A DNA stretch of 40,804 nt, taken from assembly GCA_903916325.1 (NCBI GenBank), contig CAIWWK010000020.1, positions 1 to 40,804 on the forward strand, written 5' to 3'. Made by a program: the position numbers and the translations under genes. Numbering within the stretch: position 1 is the stretch's first letter; every line of letters starts with the position of its first letter. Shown in pieces: positions 1-9,017 of this stretch. This DNA is from Candidatus Firestoneibacteriota bacterium (GTDB lineage Bacteria; Oederibacteriota; D2-FULL-39-29; CAIOVX01). The notes under the pieces were generated by a model. The model made no database searches, had not been told where the DNA came from, and saw only the letters and a program-made list of their open reading frames with translations.

Positions 1-18
1 CTTGCACTTGCTTTAATC

Positions 19-46
19 AGCAATGAGTAATTAGCAATCAGTAATT
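19..46. repeat. 14-nt tandem repeat x2 (agcaatSagtaatt)
   Basis: agcaatgagtaatt followed directly by agcaatcagtaatt. Confidence 0.7.
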
Positions 47-53
47 GTTTTTA

Positions 54-137
54 TGCCGGGAGACGGAATCGAACCGTCATGGCCTTGCGACCGAGGGATT
101 TTAAGTCCCTTGTGTCTACCAGTTCCACCACCCCGGC
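54..137 (-). tRNA. tRNA-Leu (anticodon TAA)
   Basis: Reverse complement GCCGGGGTGGTGGAACTGGTAGACACAAGGGACTTAAAATCCCTCGGTCGCAAGGCCATGACGGTTCGATTCCGTCTCCCGGCA: 7-bp acceptor stem, class II variable arm, GGTTCGATTCC T-loop, TAA anticodon in ACTTAAAAT. Confidence 0.95.
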
Positions 138-144
138 GGGTAAA

Positions 145-285
145 GCAGACAATAGATAATAGAAAATCTAAAGTAGACAAATCAACACCCAAAAACACCA
201 ACAGTCTACTATCTACTTTCTATTATCAAACCAAGTACTTGTAGCAGACAATAGATAATAGAAAATCGAAAATAGACAGAACAAC
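145..285. repeat. Intergenic repeat cluster (gcagacaatagataatagaaaatc direct copies plus inverted copy)
   Basis: Exact 24-nt direct repeat at 145-168 and 244-267; between them cagtctactatctactttctattatc (about 191-216) is an imperfect inverted copy of the same motif. Confidence 0.75.
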
Positions 286-454
286 ATAAACATCGGCACT
301 GTAATTTCGACTCTCCGTTCTTACTGTCCTTAATATACAATAATTTCTCTGAGAAGTCCACATCCTCCCATTTTAAGGTTTTTTCTTGCCGGTTTTTGTA
401 CTGAACGCGGAAATTTCAGATTCTTAATACTGACAGTTGATTGTAATTTTTCCC

Positions 455-949
455 TCATTTCTCCCATAGGAAATATTCGGTTTTCCCATCACTGCCTTCT
501 CTTCGCGCCGTCATCTTTTCTGCTGTAACTTTTATTATCCGCGTCGTTGCATGCGCTTCTGCCGAGGGCTCGAATTTAGGATTCCCGTAATACTCCATGA
601 ATATCTTAAATGCCAGCCTGTGTTCCTCGCGTTCTTCTAATATTTTTGCCGTCCCGTTAATTATCAGGCTCTCCCAACTGCCGTGGCATTTCATGCTTTT
701 CACGTGGTCTTCCGGCTTTCCGAAATACTTGCTTATTACATACGACACCCTGGGATTTTTTCTTATAAAATCAATTTTTTTCCCGGTCATACCGCAATGG
801 AAATAGAATGAGCCATCTTTGTAACCATGATTTATAGGTATTGCGTATGGCTCGTTGTCATTTGCCAGCACAAGGAGCCCATTAAATGTATTTATAATCA
901 TTTTCTCGCATTCTTCATTGTTTTTCTCGAAGTTGATTTTCTTTTTCAT
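455..949 (-). CDS. Pyridoxamine 5'-phosphate oxidase / NimA-like FMN-binding family protein
   Basis: INTFNGLLVLANDNEPYAIPINHGYKDGSFYFHCG...GKKIDFIRKNPRVSYVIS is typical of the PNPOx-like split-barrel family. ORF opens at 1018, but the internal ATG at 949 (MKKKINF) has a GGAGAAACAA RBS. Confidence 0.75.
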   Translation of the reverse strand: MKKKINFEKNNEECEKMIINTFNGLLVLANDNEPYAIPINHGYKDGSFYFHCGMTGKKIDFIRKNPRVSYVISKYFGKPEDHVKSMKCHGSWESLIINGTAKILEEREEHRLAFKIFMEYYGNPKFEPSAEAHATTRIIKVTAEKMTARREGSDGKTEYFLWEK

Positions 950-1238
950 TTGTTTCTCCAAAATACAATTTGACCAATAAATCCGTTTAACTGCCGCTGC
1001 ATAGCTTGTATCAAACAATTACAGCTTATAGCATTTTAAGCGCAAGTCCATTAGGAAACTACCTGCCCGGAAATCCAATGTGTTGGGAAGTCCAGTGGCG
1101 CATGAACCGCAAATGACCTCCCCTGACTGAAGACCGGGGTGGCTCTAGTGTATGAATGAGATTTTTCGCGCCGAATTTCCGCCGTAGGCGCCTTATCGCC
1201 ATGAATGGCGGGGTTTTCTTCGGCATAAACGAAACAGG

Positions 1239-1291
1239 CAGAACAACATACAAACACCTGCAGTCTATTCTCCATTTTCTACTATCAAGCC
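1239..1291. repeat. Diverged second copy of the 178-232 repeat
   Basis: cagaacaacatacaaacacctgcagtctattctccattttctactatcaagcc aligns by eye with caaatcaacacccaaaaacaccaacagtctactatctactttctattatcaaacc at 178-232, same orientation. Confidence 0.6.
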
Positions 1292-1367
1292 GGCTAATAA
1301 CTCCTAATATACAACAAATGGGTTTAAAAATCTATCTCCTACTGCCGCGGAAGGGAAAACCGGATGC

Positions 1368-3179
1368 TTACTTTGCCGCCTGCAGTTCCATGATGCTCTT
1401 TGCGATTCTGTATTTAAATTCATCCATCTTCGCGCCGCCCGTAAAATCCCTCATCTGCTCCGCCAGAAAATCCGCGTCAATACCGGTTCCCATGCTGCTT
1501 TCTATTTTATAGTTTTTAATCTCTTCAAGCAGCGCCAGCGCCTTCACGGCTTCAGGACTGTTCTTGTTCTTGCATTTCAAAAGCGCGTCGTCGAGCGTAA
1601 TCATATATCTGTAGTCGTACACGCCCTCCCTTATCTGCTCCCAGCTGGTAGTGTTGTAAATAGTCTTCCCGTCCCTTGAAGTGACCGCGCAGGAGGAGTG
1701 CGCGTATTCCGAGGTCGGGTCGCCGATTACCGCCGCACCCCACCAGAACTGCGAGTTGCCAAGGGCGTTTCTCTGGTAAGTAAGGTAGCCGAAACAGTAC
1801 CTGTAGGCGCCGCAGTTATAGAGCAGAAGGGGCTTCTTCAGCGAAAGGACTTTATCGATTATCTTGTCGCTGGGTTTATAGTTCCCGTGGGTTGTATTGT
1901 AGTAAGGAATGGGGCAGAGTTCCGAGTAATCGGCTATCTTGCTGCTGTCATCCTTGCGTTTCTGACCGCCCCAGCTCGACCAGGAAGCGTTGACAAGCAG
2001 GCCAGCGGACTTAAATATTTCAAAGGTATTTTTGATGTCAAGGTAGCCGCGCAAGCCCCACTTCTCCTGCTCTTCCCTGGGTTCATCGAAAGTGAACACA
2101 AGAGTCGGCCAGCCGGGTTTCTTCGCCTTAAAAGCCACTTTTTCGGCAAAATCCCTGACCACTCTCCTGTGCTCGTCGCTCCAGGGACGGGTATTTTTCA
2201 TCTGGGCAAAAAGGTCGTACTGCATCCTGTTGTCGAACATCCATTTTGTAAAACCGTATTTCTTCAGAAGCACTACAAGATTGTCCGCGTAGTAGAAATC
2301 CAGTGAAACGCTGTCGCCGGAAACTTTCGGCTTGAAAGGCGTCAGGAAGCTGTCAAAACAGTTCATCCCGTGCTCGCTTAGGTTTGACAGGTGCGCTTCA
2401 AGCATTGAATTATCGGCCGGATAACCCTTGTAGTACCACATCCAGAAGGTATGGTCCTTGCCCCAGGGAATAAATTTGAACGGAAAGACCTCAAGCGTAT
2501 AAGGAAGTTTTACGGACTTCTTCCCGGCATTAATCGAGGCTTCTCCCTTGTATATTCCGGGAAGGGCATTCTCGGGGATCTTTACGGTAATCCAGAACGG
2601 GCGAGGTATGCCGGAATAGCCGTTCGCCGGCCCTTTTACAAGGTATCTGTTCTTGACATACCATACTCCGGTGCTGCTCCTTCCTATCGGAACGCATTCA
2701 TATCTTGCGGCCGTTACTTCAATATTTCCGGAAATAATCCTTGAATCCCCGTTCTTGAGATCGGTTACCGACACGGTCATGCCTTTAAGATCTTCCAGAG
2801 GAAGCACGCAAAGGACAACCGGCACATATTCACCCGGAACGCCAAAACAGTTCAAATCCGTAACCAGTTCTTCTTTTTTCGGCCTTGTGTTTGGAAAGAC
2901 GTCTTCGGCGCAGCTTTTTACAAAAAACGAGAATCCGTTGGCAGTGTCTTCTTTTGACGGAGTGAATTGGTTCTTCTCTTCGTAATAGCCCAGGGCTCTT
3001 TTTTTTATCTTTCGTTTCCACTGCATTGCTTTGTCAAAAGATTCCCTAAACTCGCTGTGATCCTGCTCGAAAGCCGTCGCATATAGGGCGGCAGCAGCTG
3101 AATTGTCCTTCTCCTCTTCCTGCGCGGCACAAACAAGGGCAGTCAATAAAACAGCAAGCAGCAGAAATGGTTTTTTCAC
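1368..3179 (-). CDS. Secreted DUF4091-type glycoside-hydrolase-like protein
   Basis: ORF 1368..3251; likely start is GTG at 3179 (GGGAGGCAT RBS; VKKPFLLLAVLLTALVCAAQ signal peptide). WMWYYKGYPADNS, FTFDEP and C-terminal TSWEQIREGVYDYRYMITLDDAL resemble DUF4091 proteins. Confidence 0.7.
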   Translation of the reverse strand: MKKPFLLLAVLLTALVCAAQEEEKDNSAAAALYATAFEQDHSEFRESFDKAMQWKRKIKKRALGYYEEKNQFTPSKEDTANGFSFFVKSCAEDVFPNTRPKKEELVTDLNCFGVPGEYVPVVLCVLPLEDLKGMTVSVTDLKNGDSRIISGNIEVTAARYECVPIGRSSTGVWYVKNRYLVKGPANGYSGIPRPFWITVKIPENALPGIYKGEASINAGKKSVKLPYTLEVFPFKFIPWGKDHTFWMWYYKGYPADNSMLEAHLSNLSEHGMNCFDSFLTPFKPKVSGDSVSLDFYYADNLVVLLKKYGFTKWMFDNRMQYDLFAQMKNTRPWSDEHRRVVRDFAEKVAFKAKKPGWPTLVFTFDEPREEQEKWGLRGYLDIKNTFEIFKSAGLLVNASWSSWGGQKRKDDSSKIADYSELCPIPYYNTTHGNYKPSDKIIDKVLSLKKPLLLYNCGAYRYCFGYLTYQRNALGNSQFWWGAAVIGDPTSEYAHSSCAVTSRDGKTIYNTTSWEQIREGVYDYRYMITLDDALLKCKNKNSPEAVKALALLEEIKNYKIESSMGTGIDADFLAEQMRDFTGGAKMDEFKYRIAKSIMELQAAK

Positions 3180-3299
3180 ATGCCTCCCGGGCGTGATATT
3201 GCCGGTAACATTACAGGATAATGCAAAAGGATATGTTGCTGAGACGTTCATGATGGCATAGGCATGTAATAACTAGAGGCAAGGGATATTTTCCCGCCG

Positions 3300-4637
3300 C
3301 TAGTCTCTGCTTTCCTTCAATCTGCCTTTTCTTTCTATCTTGCCCCATTCCATCTTGACGCCCATAAGTTCTTCCACGGTGGCCATCAGCTTCGTAACAT
3401 CAATCATCTGAATGAAGAAGACGCGGTAAGGAATTGCATAGAGGACATAGGACAATCTCTCTTTCTCCAGCAGAACGCAATGCAGTGCCGCTGTCATGTC
3501 AAGCAGAGTGAGCTGTATCCACCAGAAGAGCAGGCTGTTGAACATGTTATAGGAGAGCGCAACATAAACGAAAAAGATCTGGGCAAAGATATTCATGCCC
3601 GGCCATATAATGGCTTCAAAGAACATATACCAGATTGTAAAAACATTGGTTCTGTTGGCCTTGAAGTTAAACATTGCGTGCCTGTGCTTAAGGAGCACCT
3701 GCAGGATTCCGCGGCTCCAGCGGTATCTTTGCACAAGAAGCGAGTTTATATTCTCCGGCGCCTCTGTCCAGGCAATCGCTTCCGGCTCGTAATCCACCCT
3801 CCAGCCCGCCGCCAGAAGCTTCACCGTAAGATCGCAGTCCTCCGCGAAAGTATCGTGATCATACCCGCCAACCTCTTCTATTGCCTTGCGGCGGAAAACA
3901 CCGAACGGCCCCGGAACAATGTTTACGGCCTTAAAAAAGGTTTGGCTTCTCTTTACCATGTTCAAGCCTTCTATGTATTCCAGAGCCTGGAGTTTCGCGA
4001 GGAAAGTCTTTCTGTTAATAACCTTCACGTTGCCTGCAACGGCACCGACTTTTTCGTCCCTGAAGTTATGAATAGCGCGCTTAACCGAGACCCTGTCTAC
4101 AAGCGAATCGCCGTCAATAGTCAGGACGAATTCTCCGGAACTTGCTTTTAGCCCGTTGTTTAAGGCAGTAGCTTTTCCCTGGTTCACCTGGGCCAACACC
4201 TTTATCACGGAGTTTCCAAACTCCCCTTCATGGGCCCTTGCGATCTCCAGAGTATCGTCAGTGGAACCGTCGTCCACTATTACTACTTCAATCTGCGGGT
4301 AATCCAGACCCACCAGAGACTTGATGGTCTCCTCAAGATTCTTGCCTTCGTTATGAACAGGAACTATTATCGAGACCATCGGGTAGGATTCGGCATCCTT
4401 TTCGGAATACCGGAAAGTATAATTAAGGTACGAAAAATAGATAAGCGCAATATATCTTATGACCAGGATGACCAGGAATATCAGCAACACGACAAAAGAC
4501 AGACTTATGAAAGCCTTGCGGAAAGAGAAGTCGTAATAATAGATATTCAAAGAAGCAAAAGTAACCCAGAGCACAAACAGCAATCCGAAGAGTGTCAGCA
4601 ATGTGCGCAGTACTAAGTCTCCGATTTTAATTTTCAA
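3300..4637 (-). CDS. Membrane GT2 glycosyltransferase, PgaC/BcsA-type polysaccharide synthase-like
   Basis: VSIIVPVHNEGKNLEETIKSL, DDGSTDDT, TIDGDS, AEDCDLTVKLLAAGW, QRYRWSRGILQ (QxxRW) and flanking TM helices. Confidence 0.85.
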   Translation of the reverse strand: MKIKIGDLVLRTLLTLFGLLFVLWVTFASLNIYYYDFSFRKAFISLSFVVLLIFLVILVIRYIALIYFSYLNYTFRYSEKDAESYPMVSIIVPVHNEGKNLEETIKSLVGLDYPQIEVVIVDDGSTDDTLEIARAHEGEFGNSVIKVLAQVNQGKATALNNGLKASSGEFVLTIDGDSLVDRVSVKRAIHNFRDEKVGAVAGNVKVINRKTFLAKLQALEYIEGLNMVKRSQTFFKAVNIVPGPFGVFRRKAIEEVGGYDHDTFAEDCDLTVKLLAAGWRVDYEPEAIAWTEAPENINSLLVQRYRWSRGILQVLLKHRHAMFNFKANRTNVFTIWYMFFEAIIWPGMNIFAQIFFVYVALSYNMFNSLLFWWIQLTLLDMTAALHCVLLEKERLSYVLYAIPYRVFFIQMIDVTKLMATVEELMGVKMEWGKIERKGRLKESRD

Positions 4638-7443
4638 ATTGGTATCTCACCCCCAGGAGGAACGACGCGAAAACAGAATTATTGCCGGCATAAAAAGCCC
4701 GCCCGAAGCCCATAGCGGCTTCTGCGGAAAGGTTCTTCGAGAAATAGTATGTTCCATTGCCTTCCAGGCTGTATTCCATCTGCGGAGCTTCAAGCACCTG
4801 GCAAATCTTTGCTTTTACGAAATAAAAGAAAGGGCTGTTGTTGTCTTTACTTGTAGCAGTGCCGACCACGCAAATTTCCGAATAGGGCATTGGAGCCCAG
4901 TAATAAGAGGTGCGAACAGTGCTGATCTCGGTAGAGGTCACGCTAGTAACATAACCGAGCGGATCTGTAGTTGTAGTTGTAGAAGTCGTAGTAGAAATAG
5001 TGGTAAAACCGGAAGCAGGTTTCGAAAAAGAGAGGTAATCAAATTCCCCTCCCACCCGAATAACTGGCACATCGGGAACATCATATACCTTATGCATCAC
5101 GCCTGCTGACACTTTCTGTCTGGTATTGCCGTCGCCATAGTATCCTTCGGAGTAAAGCGCGCTGAAATCATCATCTTTTGATATTTTGTATGCCAGGTTG
5201 AAGGTGAAATTGTCAGTATCGAAACTGACACCGCGCAGCAGGGCATACATGTCATTTACCTCGTAAACTCCGTTGAAGTTTGAATACTCCAGGCTGAGAT
5301 TCGCTGACGGCGACAATTGCAACTCCGTACCAAGAGTCAGATGCAGTTCGGCGGTATAGCTTTCTATATCCTCATAAGCCAGTTGGCCAGAGATCTTCCA
5401 TTTTTCGTTCACGGTGTCTTCCGCTGAGATGTAATACCCCTTATACTGGATACCGTACTGGATGCCGTCAGGGAATGTCTGCAACAACCCTCCCTGTTTT
5501 GAGCCCGCCGTAAGGACCAGCCAGCCGTCATTAAAATACATCCTGCCGCCGACATCAAACCCATACAGGTGGAATTCCACTGATGACGAGTACAGGCTGG
5601 AATATCTCGCAAAAACCTCCGGGTTAAACTTAGCCTCAATATCCGTTATGCTCTGCGTGGCGTCCTGATTAAAAGGCGAGAGTTTTATCACATGCCTGTA
5701 ACTTTCAAGAGCTTTTTTGTATTCTCCGCTGAATTTATATATATTCCCGCGGATCACATAGACATCTATAAGATCAGGATCGCGCGCCTGTATCTTGTCA
5801 AGCTCCTTAAGCGTCTCGGCATATTGATCTTTTTGAAACATTATTTTTGCCATCTCAAGGCGGACCAGATATTGATCCGGGTATTTTTTCAGGTAAAACC
5901 GGTAGGCTGTCAGAGCTTCATCATTTTCACCTTCCCAGGAAAGAGAACGGGCAAGCTTCAGCCTGACCTCGTAATTATCCGGGAACTTTTCAACGTAAAG
6001 CCTGTAATATTTAAACGCCTCTTCCTTCTGGCCTTCGTTATAAAGCGCGTTGGCGAGATTCAGGTAATAATGATAATCTTTCGTTTTTTTAATTATCCTC
6101 TTCAGCCCTTCCGAGTTGTTCCAATCGTCGGCCTCTTTCTGCCTTGTCTTCATGCGCTTCATCGCAGCTATCGCGTCATTATTATTCCTGTTTATGGCAA
6201 GGACTTTCTCGAATTCAGCTTCGGCGGCCGTATACTTGCCGTCTTGCTCATAAATATTTGCTATTATCAGGAGCGCAGTAATGTTAGAGGGATCATGCTC
6301 CAGGAGTTTTTTCGCATTTACCATGGCCTCGTAGTTATCCCCTTTCCAGTAATAGATATTGGTTAACTCAAGCAGCGCGTCGTAATCCCTCGGAAACTTC
6401 GCGAGGTAGGTTTTATACTGGCTGATAGCAGGGGAATACTGTTTTGCCCAGGAGAGGACCCTGGCGTGCTCAAGCCAAATGCGGGTATCCGACGGATTAT
6501 CCTGCAGGTATTTTTCGTAGTAGGCCAGAGATTTGGGATAGTTTTTCTGCCTGGAAAAACCGCGTGCTATCTGCAGGTAGTAGGGGTCAAGGTCAACTCC
6601 CTTGGCGTCGCTTTTTTCCCATTCAAGCAGGAGACTGTTAAGCAATTTTTGCGATTCCGGCTCGTCCGGAAAACGCTCAATGGCCGGAATTATTGAGTTA
6701 AGGCCTTCATGATACTTTTTTAGCTCCAGATAGGTTTTAGCCACCAGGAGATATGATTTCAGGTGCGCCGGGTTTTCTTTAATCTCCTTTTCGGCTTCTG
6801 CTATGGCGCCGAGAAACGCCTGGTGATTGTAGAGATCAACGGCGTTATTGTAGTGGGTGTGTACCGGTTCGCCGGCATAATCGGAGGGCTGAATCTTTTC
6901 CCTTTCCTTTCCGGCCGGAGGGTTTTCCTGCGACCACACGCGGACTCTGTCGTACTCCAGTTGGACTTTGGAATCGGAAGGAATATCCGCGAGATATTTT
7001 TTGTAGTATTCTATGGCTTTGTCGTAATCCTTCTTGCCGGCGCGCCAGCGCGCCACCTGCAGATAAAATGGATCGGGATCCAGTCCCTTGGCGTCGCTTT
7101 TTTCCCAGCCCGCGAAAAGCTCCTTAGCCAAGTTCTGCAGTTCGGTTTCATCCGGATATCTTTCCATTGCCGGGAATATTGACTCCAGCCCGTCGCGGTA
7201 TCTCTTCAATTCAAGGAAGGCGCGCCCCATCAGCAAATAGGATTTCAGGTCGGTTGGATTCTGCCGGACTTCTAATTCAATTTCGTCAATGGCGCTGCGA
7301 TAGGCCTGGCGGTTGAACAAGTCAACCGCGTTGTCGTAATGAATATGAACTCCTTCCCCGGCGGCATATGAAAAGCCCGCAAGAAGCAGGACCGCGAGTA
7401 CAAAATAGGCGCGCCTGCAGGGGAAAGCATTCTCTTTTATCAA
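4627..7443 (-). CDS. TPR-repeat protein with C-terminal outer-membrane beta-barrel (PgaA/YaiO-like arrangement)
   Basis: Signal peptide, many TPR units, then amphipathic strands ending in VRYQFEN (C-terminal aromatic/Asn as in OM barrels). Overlaps the next gene by 11 nt. Confidence 0.75.
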   Translation of the reverse strand: MIKENAFPCRRAYFVLAVLLLAGFSYAAGEGVHIHYDNAVDLFNRQAYRSAIDEIELEVRQNPTDLKSYLLMGRAFLELKRYRDGLESIFPAMERYPDETELQNLAKELFAGWEKSDAKGLDPDPFYLQVARWRAGKKDYDKAIEYYKKYLADIPSDSKVQLEYDRVRVWSQENPPAGKEREKIQPSDYAGEPVHTHYNNAVDLYNHQAFLGAIAEAEKEIKENPAHLKSYLLVAKTYLELKKYHEGLNSIIPAIERFPDEPESQKLLNSLLLEWEKSDAKGVDLDPYYLQIARGFSRQKNYPKSLAYYEKYLQDNPSDTRIWLEHARVLSWAKQYSPAISQYKTYLAKFPRDYDALLELTNIYYWKGDNYEAMVNAKKLLEHDPSNITALLIIANIYEQDGKYTAAEAEFEKVLAINRNNNDAIAAMKRMKTRQKEADDWNNSEGLKRIIKKTKDYHYYLNLANALYNEGQKEEAFKYYRLYVEKFPDNYEVRLKLARSLSWEGENDEALTAYRFYLKKYPDQYLVRLEMAKIMFQKDQYAETLKELDKIQARDPDLIDVYVIRGNIYKFSGEYKKALESYRHVIKLSPFNQDATQSITDIEAKFNPEVFARYSSLYSSSVEFHLYGFDVGGRMYFNDGWLVLTAGSKQGGLLQTFPDGIQYGIQYKGYYISAEDTVNEKWKISGQLAYEDIESYTAELHLTLGTELQLSPSANLSLEYSNFNGVYEVNDMYALLRGVSFDTDNFTFNLAYKISKDDDFSALYSEGYYGDGNTRQKVSAGVMHKVYDVPDVPVIRVGGEFDYLSFSKPASGFTTISTTTSTTTTTDPLGYVTSVTSTEISTVRTSYYWAPMPYSEICVVGTATSKDNNSPFFYFVKAKICQVLEAPQMEYSLEGNGTYYFSKNLSAEAAMGFGRAFYAGNNSVFASFLLGVRYQFEN

Positions 7444-8261
7444 CTTTTTACTTCTCCCGTGTTGGCCTTTATGTCGCCGATAATCCTGGTGATAATATCG
7501 CCGTTTATTCTCGGAAACTTTTCATTAGCCCCTATCAGCAGCGCGATATCGCAGATGTTATTTATTTCCCTCAAACTGCCGCCCGTAAACTTATAAATTT
7601 CCTCTACGGCGTCCGGCAGGAAAATGTTTTCTTCTCCCTGCGCGACTTTAAGGCGGTGGGCGATATATTTGCCGGTCAGATCCTGATCGAGCGGCTTCAC
7701 GGTCGCTATAATTCTAAGACGCTGGTAAAGGCTGGGAATATTCAGCAGTTTGCTCTGCAGGATGGACTCCCCGATAAGCAATATTGATATCAGAGAACGC
7801 CCGTTGTAATCGTGCAGGTTGCAGAAGAGCCTGAGTTCTTCAAGCGTGTTCATGTCCATAAGATGGGCATCGTCGATTATCAGCACCGTGTGCCCGCCTT
7901 TTTCGTTAAACTCTACAAGTTTGTTGCCAAACTTGTGAAGCAGGATAGACTTGTTCTGGGCCTGTTCCATATTGCCCATCTGAAAAAAACAGTCGTAAAT
8001 TATCTGCTCTATATCCAGTTTGGGGTGGACAATGGAAAAGATCTGATAACCGCCCTCCTTCTTGATCTCCTTTACGAGCGACTCCCGGGTCATTGATTTA
8101 CCTGTACCGCAGGCGCCTATCAGCGCCGCCCCGGTCCTGCTGGTCACGGCATAGTGCAGCCTCGCGATACATTCGTTGAATGACGGGTAGTTATAGACAA
8201 ACCTGAAATCAAGAATGTTCTCGAACGGACTCTCAAGCAAATGCCAATAATCACTGTACAT
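7440..8261 (-). CDS. ExeA/TniB-like AAA ATPase
   Basis: MYSDYWHLLESPFENILDFRFVY N-terminus; Walker A GACGTGKS; Walker B TVLIIDDAH; sensor-like SILLIGE. Confidence 0.8.
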   Translation of the reverse strand: MYSDYWHLLESPFENILDFRFVYNYPSFNECIARLHYAVTSRTGAALIGACGTGKSMTRESLVKEIKKEGGYQIFSIVHPKLDIEQIIYDCFFQMGNMEQAQNKSILLHKFGNKLVEFNEKGGHTVLIIDDAHLMDMNTLEELRLFCNLHDYNGRSLISILLIGESILQSKLLNIPSLYQRLRIIATVKPLDQDLTGKYIAHRLKVAQGEENIFLPDAVEEIYKFTGGSLREINNICDIALLIGANEKFPRINGDIITRIIGDIKANTGEVKS

Positions 8262-8264
8262 GTT

Positions 8265-9017
8265 TTACCTCCCGGCGTTATTTTTTGTTATCGTGATATT
8301 TTCTTCAAGATGGGAATAATTTATTTTTTCCCTCTTAATAATGGCCTGCGCGCCCCTATTCTTAATCAATTCGTAGTCCCAGGAAGGGTACGGCTGTTTC
8401 AGCCCCACCATCCTCTCTATGTCAATGCTGTAATAGGATTTTCCGGTTTCCTCAGAAACTTTTATCGAGGTTCTGAGCGTGCCGGCCGCTGCTTTTGCAA
8501 GCTCACCTTCAAGCCTTGAGGCGCCGAGAGTTCTGGGCTTGCCCAGGGAGATCAGCGCCGTTACGTTTTCGCTTTCAAGAAAACTAATGAAGCGGCGCGC
8601 GTTGCTCTCGGTAGTTTTAAGATCAGCGGCTTCCAGCATGGGCAGCGCTTCCAGGACAACCCTCTCCACACCTTTCTTTTCCACAAATTCCTTTATTTCG
8701 AGCATATATTGGTCCAAATCGGCAGCATTCGCCGAATCCGCATCCGCATACTCAAGGATATTGAAAAAACCGCTCTGCATGTATACCGAAAAATCAAAAT
8801 TGAGGATACCATGAGACTCTACCAGATAGTTTCCTATATTGCCTGACGTGACAAGCAGGCACATCTCTTCTTTCTTTAAGCCTTCCACAAGGAAACGGGA
8901 GGTCAGGGCAATCTTTCCGGCATCGCTCTCACCGCAAAACAAGTACGCCCTGTGCTGGTAAATTCCCCCAAGGTCCTTGTCTATAAAATCTATGCCGGTC
9001 GGTATCTTATTAATCAT
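8265..9017 (-). CDS. KaiC/RecA-like protein with degenerate P-loop
   Basis: TGIDFIDKDLGGIYQHRAYLFCGESDAGKIALTSRFLVEGLKKEEMCLLVTS is KaiC-like, but Walker A reads GESDAGKI (Ile where Ser/Thr is expected). Confidence 0.7.
   Translation of the reverse strand: MINKIPTGIDFIDKDLGGIYQHRAYLFCGESDAGKIALTSRFLVEGLKKEEMCLLVTSGNIGNYLVESHGILNFDFSVYMQSGFFNILEYADADSANAADLDQYMLEIKEFVEKKGVERVVLEALPMLEAADLKTTESNARRFISFLESENVTALISLGKPRTLGASRLEGELAKAAAGTLRTSIKVSEETGKSYYSIDIERMVGLKQPYPSWDYELIKNRGAQAIIKREKINYSHLEENITITKNNAGR

Noticed and set aside
53-244. 63-aa plus-strand ORF over tRNA-Leu
   Set aside because: Overlaps the tRNA and AT-rich repeats; spurious.
145-285. CRISPR array
   Set aside because: Only two exact copies with an intervening inverted copy, AT-rich repeat-like spacer, no cas genes.
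1051-1275. 74-aa and 64-aa minus-strand ORFs in the 1050-1275 intergenic segment
   Set aside because: They run through a repeat copy and hairpins, with no domain and no convincing RBS.
1698-2306. 202-aa plus-strand ORF opposite the DUF4091 gene
   Set aside because: Antisense shadow; the minus-strand frame has a signal peptide and domain motifs.
3480-4151. 223-aa plus-strand ORF inside the GT2 gene
   Set aside because: Antisense shadow of a clearly conserved glycosyltransferase; no recognisable domain.
5692-6366. 224-aa plus-strand ORF inside the TPR/barrel gene
   Set aside because: Antisense shadow of repetitive TPR coding sequence.
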